A stretch of 64,000 bases of DNA from an uncultured Pelagibacteraceae bacterium (GTDB taxonomy: Bacteria > Pseudomonadota > Alphaproteobacteria > Pelagibacterales > Pelagibacteraceae). The DNA is taken from the NCBI GenBank assembly GCA_902596925.1, contig CACJVT010000002.1, positions 1-64,000 of the forward strand. Reading direction: 5' to 3'. Positions 56,248 to 64,000 of the stretch are shown here, piece after piece. Every line of letters starts with the position of its first letter. Position 1 is the stretch's first letter. The notes under the pieces were generated by a model, which saw nothing but the letters and a program-made list of their open reading frames with translations, was not told where the DNA came from and did no database searches. Position numbers and translations under genes: made by a program.

Positions 56248-56886
56248 TTAGTTAAACTTGTAATCTAAAACACATGCAACAAGATGTATTCTATTTTCTT
56301 CACCGCCATTAAAGGCGTTATGGTATTTAGTATTATTTGTAATCCAAACCGATCCATCTGCCGGCATGTGTTTGGCAACATTATCTATAACCATAATACA
56401 ACCAGGGTTCGTGATTATAGGTATATGTAATCTAGGCTCTGGATCTCTATGCCAACTTAAAGTTGATCGTGGTTCCTTAAGTAAAATTCTCATCCTACCT
56501 AATTTATACTTTGAGGACAAAATATCATACACATGTTTAAAGTAAGTATTTTCGTAATCTTTAACAAATTCACTATATGCAGATTCATTTATTGCTCCTT
56601 CCCTCATTACTTCTTTGCCAGATCTGTCAGGTTTAGTCCAATAAAGACCTCTTGCTTTATTTCCTTTGATAGAGTCTGGATCACCAGGAATTTGTGTTAG
56701 AGATATGGCACCAAAATGCGTAACACCTGCGTCTTCAAACTTTTTAGTCTGAATAATTTGATTATACGCTTCTTGAAGTTTTGAGATGTCAAATTTTATT
56801 TCTTGTTTTTGGAAATCGCTAAAATCTAAAACTCGTTCTTCTTTTTTTAAATTTAGATTTATTATCTTTGTATTTTCAGCTGTCAT
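56248..56886 (-). CDS. Aspartyl/asparaginyl beta-hydroxylase-like Fe(II)/2-oxoglutarate oxygenase
   Basis: A 212-residue protein with a jelly-roll iron site: His146 and Asp148 in SWHRDPEPRLHIP, His189 in NTKYHNAFNGG and Arg199 in EENRIHLV, the expected 2-oxoglutarate-binding arginine. The family hydroxylates Asp/Asn or related groups, but no membrane anchor or EGF-type substrate is present. Lacking the larger context of eukaryotic AspH, it may act on a free metabolite or small protein. It is the first gene of the rpiB-glyA series. Confidence 0.8.
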   Translation of the reverse strand: MTAENTKIINLNLKKEERVLDFSDFQKQEIKFDISKLQEAYNQIIQTKKFEDAGVTHFGAISLTQIPGDPDSIKGNKARGLYWTKPDRSGKEVMREGAINESAYSEFVKDYENTYFKHVYDILSSKYKLGRMRILLKEPRSTLSWHRDPEPRLHIPIITNPGCIMVIDNVAKHMPADGSVWITNNTKYHNAFNGGEENRIHLVACVLDYKFN

Positions 56887-56959
56887 CGTGATTGCTTTGT
56901 ACCTTTTTTACTATATATGTGTATATTACATTTGTCGCATTTTTAAAATAAAATTAAAT

Positions 56960-57949
56960 ATGATTACAGGTAAATATCCTAGTTTAAGACTAAGAAGAAA
57001 TAGAAAAAACAGCTGGTCAAGAAGACTTGTTTCAGAAAACAATTTATCACCGAATGACTTTATACTTCCTGTATTCTTGATTGAGGGTAAAAACAAGACC
57101 CAACCTATAAAATCTATGCCAGGTGTATATAGATATTCTATTAATAAATTGGGAATAATCTTAGATCGAGCTATTAAAAATCAGATACCTATGGTTGCTT
57201 TATTTCCTTATACATCACCTAGATTAAAAGATAATTTAGGAAATGAAGCTCTAAATGAAGATAATTTAGTATGTAAAGCTATAAAATACATTAAAAAAAG
57301 ATATAAAAATAAAATTGGAATAATGTGTGATGTAGCTCTGGATCCTTACACAAAACATGGTCATGATGGAATTCTCAAATCAAACAATATAATGAATGAC
57401 GAAACTATAGAGATCTTAATTCAGCAATCTTTATTACAAGCTCAAATGGGATGTGATGTGTTAGCACCATCAGATATGATGGATGGACGAATTGGTAAAA
57501 TTAGAAAAGCACTAGACAAAGGAAATTTCAAAAATACTCAAATTCTTTCTTACGCGGTTAAATATGCCTCTAACTTTTATGGACCTTTTAGAGATGCCGT
57601 AGGATCTAAGGTTGCCTTAAAAGGAGATAAAAAAACCTATCAAATGGATTTTAGGAATTATGATGAAGCAATAAGAGAAGTGGCTTTAGATATAAAAGAG
57701 GGTGCAGATATGGTCATGGTAAAACCTGGGTTACCCTATCTTGATATTATAAGATCAATAAAAAATAAATTTAAAATCCCAGTTTTTGCCTACCAGGTTT
57801 CTGGTGAATATAGCATGTTATCCAATGCTGTGGAAAAAAAAATAATAAATAAAGATGCGATATTTGAAAATTTAATGAGTTTTAAAAGAGCTGGTGCAAA
57901 CGCAATAGTAAGTTATTACGCAGATAGATTAAATGAAATTTTACCTTAA
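56960..57949 (+). CDS. hemB: Delta-aminolevulinic acid dehydratase (porphobilinogen synthase)
   Basis: Condenses two aminolevulinate molecules to porphobilinogen. I start it at ATG 56960 (MITGKYPSLRLRRNR), giving 329 residues; upstream in-frame ATG 56786 would overlap the previous gene and add a non-conserved hydrophobic tail. The active-site lysines are in ALKGDKKTYQM and VMVKPGLPYLD. The metal site reads CDVALDPYTKHGHDG, with Asp/Ala replacing the zinc cysteines, the Mg-type enzyme of alphaproteobacteria. Convergent with recO, no spacer. Confidence 0.95.
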   Translation: MITGKYPSLRLRRNRKNSWSRRLVSENNLSPNDFILPVFLIEGKNKTQPIKSMPGVYRYSINKLGIILDRAIKNQIPMVALFPYTSPRLKDNLGNEALNEDNLVCKAIKYIKKRYKNKIGIMCDVALDPYTKHGHDGILKSNNIMNDETIEILIQQSLLQAQMGCDVLAPSDMMDGRIGKIRKALDKGNFKNTQILSYAVKYASNFYGPFRDAVGSKVALKGDKKTYQMDFRNYDEAIREVALDIKEGADMVMVKPGLPYLDIIRSIKNKFKIPVFAYQVSGEYSMLSNAVEKKIINKDAIFENLMSFKRAGANAIVSYYADRLNEILP

Positions 57950-58633
57950 TTATCTCAGTGAATTTATGAACTGAGTTCTGCTAATTGGATAGTTTAAGTT
58001 ATTTGGTTTTAATATTGTTTTTTCTAAAAAATCACTTACTAATTTCAATCCATTTAAAAGTATATTCAAATCATTAACTACAATTTTCTTATCAATTAGA
58101 AAATTTGGTATTATCTTTTTTTCATTTTTGGATTTAACTACATATATTATTTTATCACCTAATAACTCTTTAGTTACAAAATTACTCAATTCTAAATCAA
58201 AACCTATTGTCTTCAGTAATTCTAATTCCCAAAAAATATAATCTTTTAACCACTCATCATTTGAGAGTATCAAATAAAATTTTTCAATTAGGTCAAATAT
58301 TTTAATATTAGATTGAGACTCAGCTGTTAATAAACGAATTAAACTCATCGCAGAATTAATGCATGAAAGTTTTTGAGAATTTTCAAAATATATAGGTGAA
58401 TAAACCTTTTGGATTTCTAATTTAAAATATCCTAATTTATTCTCAGATTTAGAGTTATAATTTAGATATAGTTGATTACCAATTTGAAGATAATTTTTGA
58501 TTTTTTTTGATGTACCGCCAAAAACGATACCCGATATTTTTCCATGATTTTTAGTGTAAAATTCCGAAATAAGAGAATTTTCGTTATATCTATTTTTTGA
58601 AAGTAAAAAACCTGTATCGTCCCAATTCATCAA
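57950..58633 (-). CDS. recO: DNA repair protein RecO
   Basis: Loads RecA at gaps with RecF/RecR. The 227-residue protein has an N-terminal OB part (DDTGFLLSKNRYNENSLISEF and HGKISGIVFGG) and a helical C-terminus (ELELLKTIGFDLEL). No zinc-ribbon cysteine cluster is present. It overlaps rnc by four bases. era, which normally lies between rnc and recO, is missing. Confidence 0.9.
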   Translation of the reverse strand: MMNWDDTGFLLSKNRYNENSLISEFYTKNHGKISGIVFGGTSKKIKNYLQIGNQLYLNYNSKSENKLGYFKLEIQKVYSPIYFENSQKLSCINSAMSLIRLLTAESQSNIKIFDLIEKFYLILSNDEWLKDYIFWELELLKTIGFDLELSNFVTKELLGDKIIYVVKSKNEKKIIPNFLIDKKIVVNDLNILLNGLKLVSDFLEKTILKPNNLNYPISRTQFINSLR

Positions 58634-59298
58634 ATAAAATTATCATTTAAACAAAGTAAAGCTGCATTCTGCTCTGCTTCTTTTTTAGACTTTCCCTCAC
58701 CATTATAAAATTTCGTATTTTGTAATTTTACAGCAACTCTAAAAATAGGCTTATGTCTTGGGCCGGTATTAGAGATTATTTTATAAGCAGGCAGTCTTTT
58801 GAACTTTTTCAATGAAAACTCTTGAAGTTTTGTTTTTGCATCAATTTGAGTAATCACACTTTCTTTTATTTTTTCTTTCCACAATTCTAATATAATTTTC
58901 TCTGTTATATTAAATCCTCTATCAAGGTAAATAGCTCCAATTAAAGCTTCACAACTATCTGATATCACCTTATCCTCAATTGTAACTGATCTATTTCTAG
59001 GATTAAAAATTAAAATATAATTTTGCAAATTAATACTTTTAGCAATTTCCAAACATGTCTTTTTATTTACTAATGAAGCATATTTTTTATCCAAAATTCC
59101 TTCCTTTTCCTCCGGATAGATCTCTAAAAGTTTTTTTGCGATAACTAAACCCAAAACTCTATCTCCTAAAAATTCTATTTTTTCATTATTATTCATTTTA
59201 TTAAAACTTTTATGAGTAAGACTTTGAACAAGTAAATTTCTATTTTTAAACTTATAATCTATTTTTTTTTCAAGTTTAGAATAATCAATTTTCATCAA
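58630..59298 (-). CDS. rnc: Ribonuclease III
   Basis: Processes double-stranded RNA, including rRNA precursors. The 222-residue protein has the signature NNEKIEFLGDRVLGLVIA, the metal-binding DSCEALIGAIYLD, and a C-terminal double-strand RNA-binding domain (KTKLQEFSLKKFKRLPAYKI, then GEGKSKKEAEQNAA). Overlaps of four bases with lepB and recO show tight coupling. Confidence 0.96.
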   Translation of the reverse strand: MMKIDYSKLEKKIDYKFKNRNLLVQSLTHKSFNKMNNNEKIEFLGDRVLGLVIAKKLLEIYPEEKEGILDKKYASLVNKKTCLEIAKSINLQNYILIFNPRNRSVTIEDKVISDSCEALIGAIYLDRGFNITEKIILELWKEKIKESVITQIDAKTKLQEFSLKKFKRLPAYKIISNTGPRHKPIFRVAVKLQNTKFYNGEGKSKKEAEQNAALLCLNDNFI

Positions 59299-60029
59299 AT
59301 AATTTTCTTAAAAAATCTGTCAAATCGAATAGATTTGTTCCATTTCCAAAAAGTAAAAATGCTACCAACTGATCTATCAGATGAAAAAAAAATAAATCTT
59401 GCTTTACCAACTAGATTATCTTCATGAACATAACCCACGCTGGTTAAATACCTACTATCTTTTGAACAATCTCTATTATCACCTAAAAAGAAGTAATGGT
59501 TATCAGGAACAGTAAAAACGTCAGAATTATCAAAAGTGAAATTTTTGAGATAAACGGTTTTGTAAATTTTTCCGTTTGGTAGTTTTTCCTCAAATGTAAA
59601 AACATTAATACTCTTTTCCCCACAATAAATTGTATCACTTTCTGAAATTTTCGATTTAAGAATTTCACTATTATTTAGATATAAATTTGAGTCCACAAAT
59701 TGAATTCTATCTCCTGGCAGCCCAATTAGTCTTTTAATATAATCTGTTCTATTATCTGCAGGGGTTTTAAAAACTATTACGTCACCCCTATTTGGCTTGC
59801 TAGAAAAAATTCTATTCTCAAAAATAGGCGGACTAAATGGAAATGAGTGCTTGCTGTAACCATATGTATATTTTGTTACAAAAAGTCTGTCTCCAACTAA
59901 TAAACCAGGTTCCATAGATGAAGATGGAATATAAAATGGTTGGATAATTAAAGATCTAATAATTATAGCTATTATAAAAGCATAAAAAAGTGTCTTAAAA
60001 TTTTCTATAAAAAATTTTTTATTAAACAT
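59295..60029 (-). CDS. lepB: Signal peptidase I
   Basis: Removes signal peptides on the periplasmic side. At 244 residues it has an N-terminal membrane helix (about 10-30), catalytic Ser38 in IPSSSMEPG, catalytic Lys99 in DYIKRLIGLPGD, and the box E motif FFLGDNRDCSKDSR. It overlaps acpS by eight bases and rnc by four. The order acpS-lepB-rnc is conserved. Confidence 0.96.
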   Translation of the reverse strand: MFNKKFFIENFKTLFYAFIIAIIIRSLIIQPFYIPSSSMEPGLLVGDRLFVTKYTYGYSKHSFPFSPPIFENRIFSSKPNRGDVIVFKTPADNRTDYIKRLIGLPGDRIQFVDSNLYLNNSEILKSKISESDTIYCGEKSINVFTFEEKLPNGKIYKTVYLKNFTFDNSDVFTVPDNHYFFLGDNRDCSKDSRYLTSVGYVHEDNLVGKARFIFFSSDRSVGSIFTFWKWNKSIRFDRFFKKII

Positions 60030-60414
60030 TTTTGGCCTGAATTATAGTAAATGCAATTGAATATTCTTTTTCATCAGATATTGAGAGAAATATATCAAAA
60101 TTTTTAACTTTTAGTGTTTTCAATATAATTTTTTTGGTTTTGTTATTTAGTCTAAAATATGGTTTACCTAAATCATCATTTAAGATTTCAACATCTTTAA
60201 AATTTAAACCTTTTCTGAAACCAGTGCCAAGCGCTTTAGAGAAAGATTCTTTTGCTGCAAATTTTTTTGAAAAATAGATAGCTTTATCTTTTACAGTCTT
60301 AGAGTTTTTAATTTCAAGCAAAGTGAATAATCTTGAGGTAAAACTTTTATTTTTGATAGATTTTTTTAGCCTTTTATTCTCAACAATATCTACACCGATA
60401 CCTAAAATTCTCAT
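60022..60414 (-). CDS. acpS: Holo-[acyl-carrier-protein] synthase
   Basis: Transfers 4'-phosphopantetheine to acyl carrier protein. From ATG 60414 the product is 130 residues and begins MRILGIGVDIVENKRLKK, the AcpS start. A longer frame from 60498 overlaps pdxJ and is not conserved. The magnesium site is completed by FAAKESFSKALGTGF. The stop of pdxJ lies one base upstream of the ATG. Confidence 0.94.
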   Translation of the reverse strand: MRILGIGVDIVENKRLKKSIKNKSFTSRLFTLLEIKNSKTVKDKAIYFSKKFAAKESFSKALGTGFRKGLNFKDVEILNDDLGKPYFRLNNKTKKIILKTLKVKNFDIFLSISDEKEYSIAFTIIQAKNV

Positions 60415-60415
60415 T

Positions 60416-61135
60416 CTAATTTTTGATAATTCTTTTAAACTTTTTAATGACAAATGGTAAACCATAAAAAATAGACTCACCAATAATAAAATGTCCAATA
60501 TTAAATTCTACTATTTCATTTATTTTAGTTAGTATCTTAGTAGATTTGAAATCTAGGCCGTGTCCAGCATGTACTTCCACACCAATTTTTGATGCTAATA
60601 TTGCACATTTCTTAATCTTTAAAAATTCCTTAATGAAAGATTTTTTTGATTTTACCAGATTAGAAAAATATCCTGTATGTATTTCAATACAATCAGCACC
60701 TATTTCTTTAGACAAATAAATATCTTTTATATTTGGGTTTATAAATAAACTTGTTCTAATCTTTTTTTTTTTAAATTGTGATATTATTTTTTTAATTCTA
60801 TTTTTATTCTTCTTTAAATCTAAACCACCTTCAGTTGTTATTTCATTTCTATTTTCTGGTACAATACAAATAAATTTTGGTTTTATTCTCAAAGCATTCT
60901 TAACAATATTACTATTTGTTGAAATTTCTAAATTTACTAATAATTTTTTATTTGAACAAATTTTTTTTGCGTCTAAATCTCTTATGTGTCTCCTGTCTTC
61001 TCGAAGGTGTATAGTGATAGAGTCGGCACCTTTTTTTTTAACAAATAATGCAGCTTTATATGGGTCAGGATGAATTTCACCTCTAGCATTTCGAACTGTC
61101 GCAACATGATCAATATTTACTCCTAATCGTTTCAC
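60416..61135 (-). CDS. pdxJ: Pyridoxine 5'-phosphate synthase
   Basis: Forms pyridoxine phosphate from deoxyxylulose phosphate and an aminoacetone phosphate, supplying PLP to metY, glyA and others. The 239-residue TIM barrel has LGVNIDHVATVRNARG, HLREDRRHI, FINPN and GVEVHAGHGLDF. It overlaps pyrE by four bases. Length is normal. Confidence 0.96.
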   Translation of the reverse strand: MKRLGVNIDHVATVRNARGEIHPDPYKAALFVKKKGADSITIHLREDRRHIRDLDAKKICSNKKLLVNLEISTNSNIVKNALRIKPKFICIVPENRNEITTEGGLDLKKNKNRIKKIISQFKKKKIRTSLFINPNIKDIYLSKEIGADCIEIHTGYFSNLVKSKKSFIKEFLKIKKCAILASKIGVEVHAGHGLDFKSTKILTKINEIVEFNIGHFIIGESIFYGLPFVIKKFKRIIKN

Positions 61136-61719
61136 TTAATAAATCTACTTCCTGGCGTTGAAATGGGAATTGAGTCTAATTCTTTTGGTATATTGTTTGA
61201 TTTATAAGTTGGTACTTCGATTTTGAGATGTGAAATTATTTTTTTTCTTATTTTCAATGTTTTCTTTGATGATCTGTCTATAATTGTGGCGAAGCCTACT
61301 AATATTGCATTAGATTTTTTTATTAGTTTTACGCATTCCATGCTGGATTTTCCTGTGGTTATTACATCTTCAATAATGATAACTTTAGAGCCTCTTTTAA
61401 TTTTAAAACCTCTTCTTAGAGTGAATTTGCCTTTAACTCTTTCACAAAAAATCGTCTCTTTTTTTAAAATCCTACCAATTTCGTAACCTATCACAATACC
61501 ACCAATGGCCGGTGCCAAAATTAAATCAAATTTTCTAAAATTTTTTTTGATTTTTAAAGCCAATGATTTACATATCTTTTCAGCTTTTGATGGATAACTT
61601 AAAAGTTTAGCACACTGGATATACTTTGAAGAATGTAATCCAGAAGATAAAATGAAGTGTCCTTCTAATAAAGCATTAGTTTTTCTTAAAATATCTAAGG
61701 ATTTTTTGTGTGAAAGCAT
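61132..61719 (-). CDS. pyrE: Orotate phosphoribosyltransferase
   Basis: Makes OMP from orotate and PRPP. The 195-residue protein begins ILRKTNALLEGHFILSSGLHS after MLSHKKSLD, and has CERVKGKFTLRRGFK and the PRPP loop VIIIEDVITTGKS. The start at 61719 is the only ATG giving the conserved N-terminus and overlaps the rel gene by 44 bases in another frame. Order rel-pyrE-pdxJ-acpS is conserved in alphaproteobacteria. Confidence 0.94.
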   Translation of the reverse strand: MLSHKKSLDILRKTNALLEGHFILSSGLHSSKYIQCAKLLSYPSKAEKICKSLALKIKKNFRKFDLILAPAIGGIVIGYEIGRILKKETIFCERVKGKFTLRRGFKIKRGSKVIIIEDVITTGKSSMECVKLIKKSNAILVGFATIIDRSSKKTLKIRKKIISHLKIEVPTYKSNNIPKELDSIPISTPGSRFIK

Positions 61720-63421
61720 TTCTTTTATCTTCGTGTCTAATTATCTTAAATTTTATACCCTTTTGTTTAAGCTCTGCAATAAAATTAGTAAAATTTTTCA
61801 AATCTCTTATTATCAGTTGAAATTTAAAATTGATATAGTCAGGTTTTTTTCCAGCCATTACTAAATTTGAAATATTCAATTTATGTTCACCTATTAATGA
61901 ACTTACATTTCCTAATTGACCTGGTTTATCAGGTAATGAAATCCATAAAGTGGTATTATATTTTTTTATTCTTTCCTGCTTCTCCTCACCCCTATCATGC
62001 CAATATCTTCTTATAGCAGCTCTGGCTTTTCCAGTTTTTGTTGTTGGAATCCAGTGAAGTGATGGCGATTGATTTTTTGAAGTAATTATTTTTATTCTAT
62101 CACCATTTCTTAAAATTGATTGAAGTTCACTCTTATTTCCGTTTATTTCACATCCAACTGCAGTATCACCAATTTTTGTATGTACGGCATAAGCGAAATC
62201 TATTGCTGTTGCATCTTTGGGTAATTTGATTACTGAACCTTTGGGAGTAAAACAAAAAACATTTTCCTGAAACATTTGAAGTTTAGTGTATTCATAAGAG
62301 TGTTCAGGATTTTCATTTTTTTCTATAATTTCAACTAAATCTTTCAACCAATCATATTCTTTCCAGGTGAGAGAGTTAAATTTTTCTGAGGACTTATATT
62401 GCCAATGAGAAGCTATTCCTCTCTCAGCAAAATCGTGCATCTCTTTAGTTCTTATTTGAATTTCTATGGGTTTTCTATTAGAACCAATAACTGCGGTATG
62501 AATTGATTTATAGCCATTAATTTTTGCTGAAGATATATAATCTTTAAATTTCCCAGGTATACAATTATATTCTTTGTGAATTATTCCTAAAGTTTTATAA
62601 CAGTCATCAACATTATCCAAAATAATTCTAAATCCAATGATATCGGTAATTTGTTCCAAAGAAACTCTTTTTTTCTGAACTTTTCTCCAGATTGAAAAAG
62701 GTGTTTTTTCTCTTCCATAAATTTTTGAGGAAATTTTATTTTGATCTAATAATTTTCTTATTTCAGTTGATAAAGTTTCAAAAATATCTTTTTTATCTAA
62801 TTTTATTTCATCAAGTCTTTTTTGAATTAACGACCTAGCTTCATTATTTAAAATTTCAAAAGAAAGATCTTCTAACTCATCCCTAATTCTATGCATTCCC
62901 ATTCTGTCCGCTAATGGAGCATAAATTTCCATAGTTTCTTGGGAAATCCTTTTTCTTTTTTCCTCTTTTGAAATTGCTTTTATAGTTCTCATGTTATGCA
63001 GTCGATCAGCAATTTTTACTAATAAAACTCTAATATCTTTTGAAGTTGCTAAAATTAATTTCCTAAAATTTTCTGCTTTAGAATTGGATGAGGCATTATT
63101 TTCAAGTGCAGATATTTTTGTAACACCATCAACTAAATCTGCAACTTCATCTCCAAACTCACCTTTGATAGTTTCATAAGTTGCATATGTATCCTCTATT
63201 GTGTCATGTAATAAACCCGTAGTTATGGTTGCACTATCTAATTTTAAATCGGTTAATATATTTGCTACTTCAATTGGATGAACTGAGTATGGATCACCTG
63301 AGGCTCTTTTTTGATTGCTATGGGCCTTAACCGCAAAGTCATAAGCCTTATTTAACCTATCTGGATTTAAAAACTTATTATATCCTTTTACTTTATTTAT
63401 CAAATCATCTGAATTAAGCAT
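61676..63421 (-). CDS. Bifunctional (p)ppGpp synthetase/hydrolase, shortened
   Basis: Stringent-response enzyme of the Rel/SpoT family. The HD hydrolase domain is intact (His48, then GLLHDTIEDT with HD at 72-73). The synthetase domain has NGYKSIHTAVIG and PIEIQIRTKEMHDFAERGIASHW. A TGS domain (IDFAYAVHTKIGDTAVGCE) and a C-terminal ACT domain (SLPDKPGQLGNVSSLIGEH) follow. The total is 581 residues, against 700 or more typically: the helical and zinc-finger/RIS region between TGS and ACT is nearly all missing. The C-terminus overlaps pyrE by 44 bases. rpoZ, usually upstream, is absent. Confidence 0.92.
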   Translation of the reverse strand: MLNSDDLINKVKGYNKFLNPDRLNKAYDFAVKAHSNQKRASGDPYSVHPIEVANILTDLKLDSATITTGLLHDTIEDTYATYETIKGEFGDEVADLVDGVTKISALENNASSNSKAENFRKLILATSKDIRVLLVKIADRLHNMRTIKAISKEEKRKRISQETMEIYAPLADRMGMHRIRDELEDLSFEILNNEARSLIQKRLDEIKLDKKDIFETLSTEIRKLLDQNKISSKIYGREKTPFSIWRKVQKKRVSLEQITDIIGFRIILDNVDDCYKTLGIIHKEYNCIPGKFKDYISSAKINGYKSIHTAVIGSNRKPIEIQIRTKEMHDFAERGIASHWQYKSSEKFNSLTWKEYDWLKDLVEIIEKNENPEHSYEYTKLQMFQENVFCFTPKGSVIKLPKDATAIDFAYAVHTKIGDTAVGCEINGNKSELQSILRNGDRIKIITSKNQSPSLHWIPTTKTGKARAAIRRYWHDRGEEKQERIKKYNTTLWISLPDKPGQLGNVSSLIGEHKLNISNLVMAGKKPDYINFKFQLIIRDLKNFTNFIAELKQKGIKFKIIRHEDKRNAFTQKILRYFKKN

Positions 63422-63442
63422 ACACCTTATTATATCATTAAT

Positions 63443-63955
63443 TCAGATTTGTTTAATAGATCTTATGTCTCTATTTGGTAATGATATTATGAGTTTTTTA
63501 ATGTGATCTTTGGAAATTGGGTGTTTCCAATTTTTATTTAATTCAAATAATGGAAAAAGGACAAAATTTCTATTGTGCATTCTTGGATGAGGTAAATTGA
63601 TTTTTTGACTGATTTTTTTACTTTTATAATCAATTATGTCTATATCACATTCTCTTGGGGCATTTTTATACCTTTTTTTACGACCGAGGCTGATTTCAAT
63701 GTCTTTAGATTCTTTAAGTAACTCCAAAGGTTTTAGATCAGAAATAACTTCTAAGACAATATTTAAGTATTTAGGTTTACTTTCATCTGGCCATGATAAA
63801 CTCTCATAAAAATTTGATGATTTGACAAGTCTAATATTTCTTAACGATAATTCATACTTAGCTTGTTCAATTTTATATCTTCTGTTTCCTAAATTTGAGC
63901 CAATACCTAAATAAATACGATTAGCTTGATTTTCTAAAATATCTTGATTTGTCAC
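63443..63955 (-). CDS. folK: 2-amino-4-hydroxy-6-hydroxymethyldihydropteridine diphosphokinase
   Basis: Folate pathway kinase (HPPK). The 170-residue protein has YLGIGSNLGNR at about 14-24, FYESLSWPDESKPKYLN, and the ATP-binding RECDIDIIDY and LPHPRMHNRNFVLFPL. The start is GTG 63955. No other start lies between it and the conserved core, so folK overlaps the smpB end by 35 bases. Confidence 0.93.
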   Translation of the reverse strand: MTNQDILENQANRIYLGIGSNLGNRRYKIEQAKYELSLRNIRLVKSSNFYESLSWPDESKPKYLNIVLEVISDLKPLELLKESKDIEISLGRKKRYKNAPRECDIDIIDYKSKKISQKINLPHPRMHNRNFVLFPLFELNKNWKHPISKDHIKKLIISLPNRDIRSIKQI

Positions 63956-64000
63956 GATTCCAATCCCTATCCTTTTTACTAGCTCTTTTGTCGTGCAGTT
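63921..64000 (-). CDS. smpB: SsrA-binding protein SmpB (C-terminal end only)
   Basis: The last 25 codons before a TAA (63921-63923) read LHDKRASKKDRDWNRDKSR and end FRKSS, matching the SmpB C-terminal tail (LHDKR...KDRDWxR) that enters the decoding centre in tmRNA rescue. The rest lies beyond the window. It overlaps folK by 35 bases in a different frame. Confidence 0.85.
   Translation of the reverse strand, partial: LHDKRASKKDRDWNRDKSRYFRKSS

Noticed and set aside
56786..56959. Upstream extension of hemB with a hydrophobic N-terminus
   Set aside because: It overlaps the oppositely oriented oxygenase gene, is not part of the conserved protein, and an ATG at 56960 gives the normal HemB start.
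60415..60498. Upstream extension of acpS
   Set aside because: It overlaps the end of pdxJ; the ATG at 60414 gives the canonical GIGVDIVE start.

Overview
The window is very AT-rich (roughly 28-30% GC by eye) and packed almost end to end with short-spaced or overlapping genes. Protein content and gene order are alphaproteobacterial. AT richness, tiny spacers, a K+-independent H+-pyrophosphatase and a tandem SAM-II/SAM-V leader before metY point to a marine SAR11 (Candidatus Pelagibacter-like) chromosome. This identification comes from recognition, not from a database search.

Layout. 1-11.5 kb: end of yajC, secD-secF, an orphan PuuD-type membrane domain, uvrA, then ssb-gyrA-coaD-ppi-tgt. 11.6-17.7 kb: tRNA-Lys, a TPR/GT41 glycosyltransferase, an M48 lipoprotein peptidase, a DUF502 protein, recG, sdhE and tRNA-Ser. 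17.8-23.3 kb: rarD, a murein cluster (mltB, RlpA-like SPOR lipoprotein, dacA), tmk, ihfA, a MerR regulator, rpmG and a chorismate mutase. 23.4-31.1 kb: heme A synthase, metY with its riboswitch leader, rplM-rpsI, argC, a 53-residue lipoprotein, hom and two transporters. 31.1-36.6 kb is the one accessory-looking segment. It holds a 460-bp stretch without genes, a small O6-alkylguanine-DNA alkyltransferase with a GC-rich hairpin-forming leader, a small membrane protein, a tyrosine recombinase, two glycosyltransferase genes (one a double-transferase fusion), a GIY-YIG nuclease and tRNA-Glu. 36.6-41.2 kb: glpX, an SbmA/BacA-like transporter, an NDUFS4-like Complex I subunit, tRNA-Pro, a zinc-ribbon membrane protein, nhaA and a glutathione peroxidase. 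41.2-54.5 kb: MBL/PhnP-like-tatD-metG-holB, plsX-rpmF-cytochrome bc1 chaperone, divergent bamE, hppA, thiL-nusB-ribH-ribBA-ribE-ribD-nrdR. 54.5-64 kb: glyA, rpiB, an Asp/Asn-hydroxylase-like oxygenase, hemB, recO-rnc-lepB-acpS-pdxJ-pyrE-rel-folK and the 3' end of smpB.

How the genes work together. Most of the window is housekeeping: protein secretion, replication and repair, tRNA modification, peptidoglycan turnover, riboflavin, methionine/threonine/arginine and heme synthesis, and stringent response. Two classical alphaproteobacterial operons are broken and joined crosswise. They are dacA-tmk | holB-metG-tatD-MBL and rpmF-plsX | (fabH)-ihfA-merR. Inverting the roughly 23 kb between tmk and plsX would restore both. 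Several genes expected inside conserved operons (fabH, era, rpoZ, a DUF177 gene) are absent from their usual slots. Several proteins also lack zinc ligands found in better-known homologues, most strikingly Tgt.

I found no CRISPR array, rRNA, insertion sequence, defence system or replication origin. The best candidates for something undescribed are the structured minus-strand element at about 31.84-32.0 kb and the recombinase/glycosyltransferase segment next to it.
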